From positions 1,178,001 through 1,242,000 of the forward strand of contig CAXXXQ010000002.1 in NCBI GenBank assembly GCA_963677355.2: a DNA stretch of 64,000 nucleotides, in the 5' to 3' direction. The notes under the pieces were generated by a model, which worked only from the letters and a program-made list of their open reading frames with translations, was not told the DNA's origin and did not search any database. The DNA comes from Thiomicrorhabdus sp963677355 (GTDB lineage Bacteria; Pseudomonadota; Gammaproteobacteria; Thiomicrospirales; Thiomicrospiraceae). The position numbers and the translations under genes are program-made. This document shows, piece by piece, positions 34,722 to 42,217 of this stretch (position 1 is its first letter; every line of letters starts with the position of its first letter).

Positions 34722-35465
34722 TTATAAGTCGTGATTCAGATTATTCAAAAACTCGATCAACTTTTGCGAATTCATATTGCGAACATTGTGACCTTTGACT
34801 AAATATATAATACTTTCCGCAATATTAACAATATGTGCAGCAACGCGATAGAAAGAACGGATAGAGTGAATCATCTGCATCGCATGTTCGGCTCCGCCGG
34901 TTTCTTTATTATCCAGATATTTCTGGATATCCGATAAAGCACTCTGCTTCAGCTCCGTTACTCTATTCTGATCATCGACAACATCAGATATTTCAGCGAG
35001 ATCCAATTGCGCGAAACCGGTCAATACCTTTTCAAGCATACTGATATCGATGGCAGCCATATCCAACAACTGCTTATAACCCGGCAAAGCATGGATAGAA
35101 GATTCCGGCTCTTTAGCCATTTTAATCGCAATCTTCGAACCACTCACCGCTTCGTCTCCGATACGTTCGAGATCTACTGCGATGCGAATAGTGCTGACAA
35201 TCAAACGTAAATCGGACGCTTTAGGCTCCTGACGCGCCAAAACACAAGCGCATAGACGATCGATTTCCAGCTCGCTTTTATTGACGATTTTGTCGATCTG
35301 TTTGACTTCTTTGGCCAGTTTTTTATTTTCATCCTTAATCGCTTCAACCGCATTTTTCAATTGAGCTTCAACCATGCCGCCCATTTCCAAGGCTTGATTA
35401 AATAGGTTTTCTAAATTCTCATTATATTTCTCGGAAATATGAGACTTGAATTCTGTTCTTTCCAT
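34722..35465 (-). CDS. phoU: Phosphate signalling protein PhoU
   Basis: Links Pst transport activity to PhoR, keeping the Pho regulon off when phosphate is plentiful. 247 residues, all helical, with two PhoU repeats carrying the metal-binding E/DxxxD patterns (LERIGDEAVSGSKIA near residue 95). Of two in-frame ATGs six bases apart, the downstream one (35465) has AGAGG at proper spacing; the upstream one is only 2 nt from it. Located between pstB and phoB in the operon. Confidence 0.94.
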   Translation of the reverse strand: MERTEFKSHISEKYNENLENLFNQALEMGGMVEAQLKNAVEAIKDENKKLAKEVKQIDKIVNKSELEIDRLCACVLARQEPKASDLRLIVSTIRIAVDLERIGDEAVSGSKIAIKMAKEPESSIHALPGYKQLLDMAAIDISMLEKVLTGFAQLDLAEISDVVDDQNRVTELKQSALSDIQKYLDNKETGGAEHAMQMIHSIRSFYRVAAHIVNIAESIIYLVKGHNVRNMNSQKLIEFLNNLNHDL

Positions 35466-35500
35466 TTTCATATCCTCTTAAACTTGTCCAAAGAGTGTAA

Positions 35501-36319
35501 TTAACCGTAACGACCAGTAATGTAATCTTCAGTACGTTTAACCTGAGGATTAGTGAATAGGCTATCTGTATCCGTATATTCGATCAGATCCCCCATATAC
35601 ATAAACGCGGTGTAATCGGAAACACGTGCCGCCTGCTGCATATTGTGGGTAACGATCAAAATCGTAAAATCTTTTTTCAGCTCAAAGATCAACTCTTCAA
35701 TCGCCAATGTAGAAATCGGATCAAGAGCAGAAGTCGGTTCATCTAGCAACAGAACTTCCGGCTTAATGGCAATCGCACGCGCGATACATAGACGCTGCTG
35801 CTGACCACCGGACATACCCAATGCGTTTTCATCCAAACGATCTTTGGCTTCTTCCCATAAACCGGCTCCTTTTAGAGCCCATTCAACGGTTTCGTCCAAA
35901 GTCGCTTTATCGTTTATGCCTTGCAAACGCAAGCCGTAAGCAACGTTCTCATAAATGGATTTCGGGAAAGGGTTCGGTTTTTGGAAAACCATCCCTACAC
36001 GACGACGCAAGGAAGCCACATCCATATTCTTGGCGTACATATCATCGCCATGCAACGTCATCTCACCTTCAACACGAACAATATCGATCAAGTCATTCAT
36101 GCGGTTGAAACAGCGCAGAAGAGTCGATTTACCGCAACCGGACGGGCCGATAAAAGCCGTTACCCGGTGTTGCGGGATAACCATATTGATATTGTTCAAA
36201 GCCTGCTTGCTGCCGTAGTAAAGATTCCAATCTTTGACTTCCATAGCAACGGTTTCATTTTCTAAAGACATTTCTCTGTCTTCACGGTCCAATGAAATTG
36301 ATACGTTTTGTTCACTCAT
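35501..36319 (-). CDS. pstB: Phosphate ABC transporter ATP-binding protein
   Basis: ATPase of the Pst importer, 272 residues (E. coli 257) with a short extra N-terminus of about 20 residues. Walker A GPSGCGKSTLL near residue 58, ABC signature LGMSGGQQQRLCIARA near 166 and Walker B VLLLDEPTSALDP near 187 are intact. 29 bp before phoU, and 75 bp after pstA with a hairpin in the gap. Confidence 0.97.
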   Translation of the reverse strand: MSEQNVSISLDREDREMSLENETVAMEVKDWNLYYGSKQALNNINMVIPQHRVTAFIGPSGCGKSTLLRCFNRMNDLIDIVRVEGEMTLHGDDMYAKNMDVASLRRRVGMVFQKPNPFPKSIYENVAYGLRLQGINDKATLDETVEWALKGAGLWEEAKDRLDENALGMSGGQQQRLCIARAIAIKPEVLLLDEPTSALDPISTLAIEELIFELKKDFTILIVTHNMQQAARVSDYTAFMYMGDLIEYTDTDSLFTNPQVKRTEDYITGRYG

Positions 36320-36346
36320 AACTTTTCCTTAAAAACTTTTATTAGC

Positions 36347-36365
36347 GGTGCCGTTAGGCGGCACC
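36347..36365 (-). repeat. Intercistronic hairpin between pstA and pstB
   Basis: GGTGCCG (36347-36353) and CGGCACC (36359-36365), a GC-rich 7-bp stem with a 5-nt loop and no following T-run on either strand. In this position it may protect the upstream mRNA end or modulate pstB expression, as REP-like hairpins do; this is inference. Confidence 0.55.
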
Positions 36366-36394
36366 CTACAAATTCCGAATAATGCCTTTAAAAA

Positions 36395-38041
36395 TTAATT
36401 GTCCAATGCCTTATATTTCTCACGCAATCTGTTACGAATAGAGATCGCACCCAAGTTAAGGCCGACAATGATAATGACGAGCAATAACGACGTTGCATAA
36501 ACTAACGGCTGAGAAGCTTCAACGTTTGGACTTTGGAAGCCAACATCATAAATATGGAAACCTAAATGCATAAATTTACGGTCCAAATGGACGAATGGCG
36601 CAATCGCATCCACCGGCAATTCAGGTGCCAACTTAACCACACCGACCAGCATCAACGGAGCCACTTCACCCGCTGCACGGGCAATGGCCAAAATCAACCC
36701 GGTCATAATCGCCGGCGTCGCCATCGGCAAAACAATACGCATAATCGTTTCAGACTTGGTTGCGCCCAGGGCCAATCCGCCTTCACGTAACGAACGGGGG
36801 ATTCGAGACAACCCTTCTTCGGTCGATACAATGACCACCGGCAAAGTCAATAACGCCATGGTTAACGATGCCCATAACAGACCTGGAGAGCCGAAGGTCG
36901 GACTAGGTAATTTATAGTCATAGAACAGATCGTCGATCGAGCCACCCAGAATATAAACAAAGAAACCTAAACCGAAGATACCGAATACGATTGAAGGGAC
37001 ACCTGCCAGGTTATTGATGGAGATACGAACCATACGCAGCATAGGGCCGTCTTTTGCATATTCACGCATGTAGATAGCGGCTACCACCCCCATTGGCGTC
37101 ACCAATATCGTCATCAACAACACCATGGTGATGGTACCGATCATGGCAGGGAAAACCCCTCCTTCGGTATTCGCTTCACGCGGGTCGTCAATCAGGAAGT
37201 TACCTAAAGAGTGGCCGAAGAAACCAAGCTTCTCGATAAAACTCATGTTATTCGGCTGCCAGAAATTCACGATCTTTTTAATCGGGACCGTCAACTCCTG
37301 ACCGTTGCTGATCTGAACCGTAACCTCTCCGTAGCTATTTAATTTTGTATACAACACCTCTGTCTGTGCCTGTAAAGCGACAAACTGCTGTTGCAACGCT
37401 TCACGTTCTGCTTCTAGGCGAGCGGCTTCTTCCGCGCTGAAATCACCGCTTTTGCGCAGTTTCTTCTCTTCAAAGCGTAGCTGCTCGATCTTGTAATTGA
37501 TCGCACCGATTTGATGTTTTTCAATACTTTTAATCTTCTGGTGCGTTTCGGTACTGTGCGCAACCTGATCTTCCAATAGTTTGTAGATCGTATGCTGATC
37601 CACAACTTTAGTATCGCCGATTTTTGCACTAACCAAACGTCCGAAAACATTACCGTATTCATAACGTTCAATGACCATGACGTTATCTGCCAACTGGTTC
37701 ATATCACTGCTGATAAGGTCATCATTGATCCAACGGAAGTCTATCCCGTAAACATCACGGTTACCGACCTTTATTAGATATTGCGTTCCGGTCGCCTGCT
37801 CCCCCGTCTCAGAATCGGTGAAGTGGCGCACTTTTTCATCACGCTGCTCTCCGATTACGGTTTCAGTCTGTCCGTTTTGAGTGACGCTGAATTCATATAC
37901 GGTATGCGGCCAAAAATGTACCGCTCCACGATAGGTAATCATCGCAATCAAGCCCACAACCAGTACCACACTGATACTGACCATTGCAGAACTCATCCAA
38001 ATCCAGTGTTCGCCTTTATTAAACCAAGATTTCATCTGCAT
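36395..38041 (-). CDS. pstA: Phosphate ABC transporter permease PstA, enlarged form
   Basis: Membrane subunit of the Pst importer. 548 residues against 296 in E. coli. The usual permease is in the C-terminal half (about 255-540), with the coupling motif EGLSRIPRSLREGGLALGATKSETIMRIVLP near residue 400. The extra N-terminal part holds one membrane helix (about 15-37) and a periplasmic region with a coiled coil (about 170-230, rich in Glu/Gln/Lys). Such long forms occur in some marine gammaproteobacteria next to equally long PstC. Six bp separate it from pstC. Confidence 0.93.
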   Translation of the reverse strand: MQMKSWFNKGEHWIWMSSAMVSISVVLVVGLIAMITYRGAVHFWPHTVYEFSVTQNGQTETVIGEQRDEKVRHFTDSETGEQATGTQYLIKVGNRDVYGIDFRWINDDLISSDMNQLADNVMVIERYEYGNVFGRLVSAKIGDTKVVDQHTIYKLLEDQVAHSTETHQKIKSIEKHQIGAINYKIEQLRFEEKKLRKSGDFSAEEAARLEAEREALQQQFVALQAQTEVLYTKLNSYGEVTVQISNGQELTVPIKKIVNFWQPNNMSFIEKLGFFGHSLGNFLIDDPREANTEGGVFPAMIGTITMVLLMTILVTPMGVVAAIYMREYAKDGPMLRMVRISINNLAGVPSIVFGIFGLGFFVYILGGSIDDLFYDYKLPSPTFGSPGLLWASLTMALLTLPVVIVSTEEGLSRIPRSLREGGLALGATKSETIMRIVLPMATPAIMTGLILAIARAAGEVAPLMLVGVVKLAPELPVDAIAPFVHLDRKFMHLGFHIYDVGFQSPNVEASQPLVYATSLLLVIIIVGLNLGAISIRNRLREKYKALDN

Positions 38042-38047
38042 GCTCCC

Positions 38048-40321
38048 TTATAGTGAACCGTATTTACGACGCATACGTTGGCGAACCACTTCTGCAAGCG
38101 TATTAAAGAAGAAAGTAAAGATAAACAGCACCAAGCCGGCCAAGAACAGCACTCGATAGTGCGAACTCGCCACTTCCGCTTCGGCCATTTCAACCGCCAA
38201 GTTAGCTGAAAGAGTACGCATACCTTCAAAGATATTCACTTCCATCAGCGGCGTATTACCGGAAGCCATCAACACAATCATGGTTTCCCCGACACCGCGC
38301 CCGAATCCGAGCATGATCGCCGAAAAAATTCCCGGACTGGCTGTCGGTAGAACAACACCTACCAGAGTTTGCCAACCGCTCGCGCCTAAAGCCAAGGAAC
38401 CGTTCACCAAATAACTCGGCACGTTATAGATCGCATCTTCCGTTACCGAGAAAATCGTCGGAATCAACGCAAAGCCCATCGCAAAACCGATAACCATGGC
38501 ATTACGTTGGTCAAAATCGATGCCTGCCGAAACCGTCAACCATTGACGCATATTGCCGTCAAACATGGCGTTTTCAATCGGCGAGCTCAATTGCAATGCA
38601 AACCAGCCCAACAGAATCACGATCGGAATCATCAATACTGCTCGACGCCCGACCGGTACTATCAAACGAATTTTTTCAGGCAATCGAGACCAGCCGTAAC
38701 CGAACAGGATAATACCCAGCGGCAAGACGATTAGAATGGCAAAGAACCCTGGTAGATTCGCCTCCATATACGGAGCCAACCAAAGCCCGGCCAAGAAACC
38801 TAAAATTACGGTAGGCAGTGCTTCAATCATTTCAACGGCTGGTTTGACCCATTGACGAGTCGATTTATCCATAAAGAAAGCCGTATAGATGGCGGCTAAA
38901 ATTGCGATGGGTACCGCAAACAGCATTGAATAGAGTGCCGCTTTGATCGTACCGAAAGTCAATGGCATCAAAGAGAACTTAGGTTCAAAATCGGAATCTG
39001 CCGAAGAAGACTGCCAAGTATAAGATGGCTCTTCATAGCCTTCATACCAGACTTTACCCCACAAGCTGCTGACGGAGACATCAGGGTGCTCGTTGTCAAT
39101 CTCGAAATGAACTAAATCACCAGAGGCCGTTTCGACTAACGCACCGTCGGCACGTGGCGCAATGGTAACCAAGCCTCCTGCTACGCCTTTCATTATTTCA
39201 TGCGAACCCAAATTACGTTCCGATGTGGAATGTAACAGATGGAAGTTTCCGTTTGCATCAGTCACCGCAAACCCCTTTCGGGCCAACTCAATTCCAATTG
39301 ACTTGATAGGCGCATTACTGACTTCAAAATGACGAATTTGCTTTAATGAAAAGTTATTATTTTGATCACGAACCGGAAACCATTGATAAACATTCCCCTC
39401 GTTGGTTCCGATCATTAATGAATAGTTACCTAACAGGAAACGAATATCAGTTGGCTTTTCACCGCCCGACAATAGATCAATTTTTTCAACCACAGTCGGC
39501 TCTTCAATATCGGCGATATTGAAATAACCCACCGTTCCATTCTCGGAAATATCATATAAATTTCGCCCGCTACTATCGATCATCAACCACTTCGAAGAGC
39601 CTCCTGTTTTGAAAGTTCCGGAAGAATCTTCTTCTAACACAACCGAGTCAGTCAACATCGACTCTATTTTAGAGAACAGCTTGATATTGCCTTCAGCAGC
39701 CCCCTTCACATGATAGGCAATCAACACCTCTGAATCCGAGGATTTTACGGACAACAGATTAATTTCGCCGTCTGCGATTTCAATCGGTGTTTCACCGAAT
39801 GGATAAGTCACTTTTGGTGAAATCGTACGCACATCATTCGGGTAGCTCACATCATAACCGTACTGTGCAAAAAGCACCGAACCGTCAGACAATCCAAACG
39901 CCAAAATATGCTTCATTTCATTGACAACAGTGTAGGTCGTAATGGTCGCACCATTTAGAGGCAGGGTCTCTTGCAGATTAAGCGATCCATCAGCCACATT
40001 GAAGCCGATTAAACGACCACTTTCCGTAAACCTCATGGCTGTGGTTTGATATTCGTCAATCCCGTAATAAAGTGTTTTTTCATTGGCACTTCCCGGAACT
40101 TTGTACTCGACACCTTTTTCAATCGATGGCGGAGCAAACAACGGCATAACAACATACAACAAGAAAAACATAATAAGCAGAACGGCGAAAATTACGCCGA
40201 TACCACCTATGGAAATACTATGTTTAGAAATTGCATCCTTAAGGTTTCTTCGGCGAATCCTTTTCTCGAATGCCGGCCCTTTAAGCGCCGCATCTAACTT
40301 ACTATGAGCATTAACAGACAT
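38048..40321 (-). CDS. pstC: Phosphate ABC transporter permease PstC, enlarged form
   Basis: Partner permease of PstA; 757 residues against 319 in E. coli. A first membrane helix (about residues 35-62) is followed by a periplasmic domain of about 380 residues with beta-propeller-like repeats (such as MIGTNEGNVYQWFP). The permease then begins near 455, with the coupling loop NGSLALGASGWQTLVGVVLPTASPG near 650. The start is ATG 40321, eight bases after AGGTGG; an in-frame GTG at 40333 overlaps that site. First gene of pstC-pstA-pstB-phoU-phoB-phoR. Confidence 0.93.
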   Translation of the reverse strand: MSVNAHSKLDAALKGPAFEKRIRRRNLKDAISKHSISIGGIGVIFAVLLIMFFLLYVVMPLFAPPSIEKGVEYKVPGSANEKTLYYGIDEYQTTAMRFTESGRLIGFNVADGSLNLQETLPLNGATITTYTVVNEMKHILAFGLSDGSVLFAQYGYDVSYPNDVRTISPKVTYPFGETPIEIADGEINLLSVKSSDSEVLIAYHVKGAAEGNIKLFSKIESMLTDSVVLEEDSSGTFKTGGSSKWLMIDSSGRNLYDISENGTVGYFNIADIEEPTVVEKIDLLSGGEKPTDIRFLLGNYSLMIGTNEGNVYQWFPVRDQNNNFSLKQIRHFEVSNAPIKSIGIELARKGFAVTDANGNFHLLHSTSERNLGSHEIMKGVAGGLVTIAPRADGALVETASGDLVHFEIDNEHPDVSVSSLWGKVWYEGYEEPSYTWQSSSADSDFEPKFSLMPLTFGTIKAALYSMLFAVPIAILAAIYTAFFMDKSTRQWVKPAVEMIEALPTVILGFLAGLWLAPYMEANLPGFFAILIVLPLGIILFGYGWSRLPEKIRLIVPVGRRAVLMIPIVILLGWFALQLSSPIENAMFDGNMRQWLTVSAGIDFDQRNAMVIGFAMGFALIPTIFSVTEDAIYNVPSYLVNGSLALGASGWQTLVGVVLPTASPGIFSAIMLGFGRGVGETMIVLMASGNTPLMEVNIFEGMRTLSANLAVEMAEAEVASSHYRVLFLAGLVLFIFTFFFNTLAEVVRQRMRRKYGSL

Positions 40322-40381
40322 AGAGTTAACCACCTTTTAAATTGAACTCTGTTCAGCACTAAAAATTAAAGGCGCGCTGAA

Positions 40382-40427
40382 GATATACTTTAAAACTGTG
40401 CTTGATGTTAACAGCCAAATATGACAC
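40382..40427 (-). promoter_or_regulatory. Candidate pstC promoter with imperfect Pho box
   Basis: On the minus strand GTGTCAT (40427-40421), then TTAACA (40411-40406) as -35, an 18-bp spacer and TATATC (40387-40382). The second Pho half-site, CTGTTAA, is 13 rather than 11 bp from the first, so PhoB control is plausible from context but not well supported by the site. Confidence 0.4.
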
Positions 40428-40663
40428 CTAAATTGCATTTCAAATCGGGTTTTAAATCTATGTGTCACATTCTTGTAACAATTAATAATTAATCCTACGT
40501 AACCCACAATGGAAAAAACCGCAATATCGCACCATACCAAAACATTCAGAGCACCAACTTAATGCATTTTTACTTCTTTTCGAAACCCTATGTTCAATAC
40601 GTAAAACTCATAACCTTATGATATGTATAGGAATTTATAAAACGATTAAAAAGAGTTGGAAAG
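40428..40663. promoter_or_regulatory. Divergent pstC/glnA gap with candidate NtrC site
   Basis: Part of the 411-bp gap between pstC and glnA. AGCACCAACTTAATGCA (40550-40566) matches the NtrC palindrome TGCACC-N5-GGTGCA at 9 of 12 arm positions and lies about 100 bp before the sigma-54 promoter, the usual enhancer distance. TGTCA and TGTAA at 40463 and 40474 have 11-bp Pho spacing but point toward glnA. No gene seen. Confidence 0.45.
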
Positions 40664-40664
40664 A

Positions 40665-40680
40665 TGGCACGGTTCGCGCT
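40665..40680 (+). promoter_or_regulatory. Sigma-54 promoter of glnA
   Basis: TGGCACG-N4-GCGCT: the -24 element TGGCAC is perfect and the -12 GC is at the required spacing (GG at 40666-40667, GC at 40678-40679). Start predicted near 40691, 42 nt before the glnA ATG. It overlaps an in-frame upstream ATG, showing that ATG is not the start. Confidence 0.8.
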
Positions 40681-40732
40681 ATTATCACTCCTGTTTAATT
40701 ATTTATTTTCACAGTTGAAAAAGGACACGAAA

Positions 40733-42139
40733 ATGCCACAAGCTATTTTTGACATGATCAAAGAAAATGACGTTAAGTGGGCTGACCTGCGTTTCACCGA
40801 CTCTCACGGTAAGGAACAGCACGTAACCATCCCGGCTTCACGTATCGATGAAGATTTTTTTACTGATGGTGAAACTTTCGATGGTTCATCTATTCAGGGC
40901 TGGAAAGGCATCAACGATTCCGACATGCTTCTAATGCCGCAAACTGACGGCTTCTACATGGACCCTTTCACTAACGACCCTACCATCATCATCCGTATGA
41001 TGATCGTTGAGCCGGCAACAATGGAATCTTACGAAAAAGATCCTCGTGGTATCGCTAAAAAAGCGGAAGCTTACCTAAAATCTACCGGTATTGCTGATTC
41101 TGCATTTTTCGGTCCTGAACCAGAATTCTTCATCTTCGACGATGTTCGTTGGGGATCAGACATGTCGGGTACTTTCGTTAAAATCAACTCCGGTGAATCC
41201 GCTTGGGAATCTGAAGCTGTCGTTGAAGGTGGAAACCTTGCTCACCGTCCTAAGGTTAAAGGTGGTTATTTCCCGGTTCCGCCTGTTGATCAACTACACG
41301 AAGTTCGTGCAGACATCTGCGCCATGGCTGAAGCAATGGGGCTTACACTTGAAGCTCACCACCACGAAGTAGCAGCAGCAGGCCAGTGTGAGCTAGCAGT
41401 ATCAGGTAACACGCTAACTGCCAAAGCGGATGAAGTGCAAATCCTTAAGTATGCCGTTCACAACACTTGTCAAGCACTTGGTAAAACAGCGACTTTCATG
41501 CCTAAGCCAATCGTTGGTGATAACGGTACCGGTATGCACATCAACCAGTCTCTATCTAAAGATGGTAAAAACATCTTCGCTGGTGACGTTTACTCAGGTC
41601 TATCTCAAGAAGCGCTATGGTATATCGGCGGCTTGATGAAACACGCTCGCGCACTAAACGCATTTTGTAACCCGGGTACTAACTCATATAAGCGTCTGGT
41701 ACCTGGTTTCGAAGCACCGATCTTTATCGCTTACTCTGGTAAAAACCGTTCTGCTTCTATTCGTATCCCGTATGCGCAATCAGAGCGTTCTCGCCGTGTA
41801 GAACTTCGCTTCCCTGATCCAACTGCTAACCCATACCTTGCATTCTCTGCATGTTTAATGGCTGGCCTTGACGGTATCATGAACAAAATCGAGCCGGGCG
41901 ATCCAGCAGAGAAAGATCTATATGATCTAGAGCCGGAAGAAGAAGCGGAATACAACAGCCTATGCGCTTCTCTAGAAGAAGCGCTAGATGCTCTTGATGC
42001 CGACCGTGAATTCTTGACAGCCGGTGGCGTTTTCACTGACGAAGCGATCGATTCTTACATCGAGCTTAAAATGGAGCAGGTTACTCGCCTACGTGCAACG
42101 ACTCACCCAATCGAATTCGATATGTACTACTCTTCATAA
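40733..42139 (+). CDS. glnA: Glutamine synthetase, type I
   Basis: Forms glutamine from glutamate, ammonia and ATP; dodecameric cytoplasmic enzyme. 468 residues from ATG 40733, which has AAGGA about nine bases upstream. A start at 40664 would lie in the sigma-54 promoter. With this start the adenylylation site is Y397 in KDLYDLEPEE, the E. coli number. Other motifs: FDGSSIQGW near residue 52, the metal-binding FGPEPEFFIF near 130 and the ATP-binding KPIVGDNGTGMHINQS near 264. Codon use indicates high expression. GlnE, its modifying enzyme, is encoded convergently next to it. Confidence 0.98.
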   Translation: MPQAIFDMIKENDVKWADLRFTDSHGKEQHVTIPASRIDEDFFTDGETFDGSSIQGWKGINDSDMLLMPQTDGFYMDPFTNDPTIIIRMMIVEPATMESYEKDPRGIAKKAEAYLKSTGIADSAFFGPEPEFFIFDDVRWGSDMSGTFVKINSGESAWESEAVVEGGNLAHRPKVKGGYFPVPPVDQLHEVRADICAMAEAMGLTLEAHHHEVAAAGQCELAVSGNTLTAKADEVQILKYAVHNTCQALGKTATFMPKPIVGDNGTGMHINQSLSKDGKNIFAGDVYSGLSQEALWYIGGLMKHARALNAFCNPGTNSYKRLVPGFEAPIFIAYSGKNRSASIRIPYAQSERSRRVELRFPDPTANPYLAFSACLMAGLDGIMNKIEPGDPAEKDLYDLEPEEEAEYNSLCASLEEALDALDADREFLTAGGVFTDEAIDSYIELKMEQVTRLRATTHPIEFDMYYSS

Positions 42140-42160
42140 TCGATCCATTTCGATTGAATC

Positions 42161-42190
42161 AAAAAACCCGCCAATTGGCGGGTTTTTTTT
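42161..42190 (+). terminator. Rho-independent terminator glnA/glnE (bidirectional)
   Basis: AAAAACCCGCC and GGCGGGTTTTT around AATT, with a T-run of eight on the plus strand and an A-run on the other side. Confidence 0.92.
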
Positions 42191-42217
42191 ATTTTCAGAA
42201 TAGAACTAGTAATTCAA

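Noticed and set aside
40463..40478. Pho box directing glnA
   Set aside because: Two half-sites at 11 bp point toward glnA, but the second is poor (TGTAA) and glnA has its own sigma-54 promoter far downstream.
40664..40732. 24-residue N-terminal extension of GlnA
   Set aside because: The upstream ATG lies in the -24 element of the sigma-54 promoter, and GlnA numbering fits only with the start at 40733.
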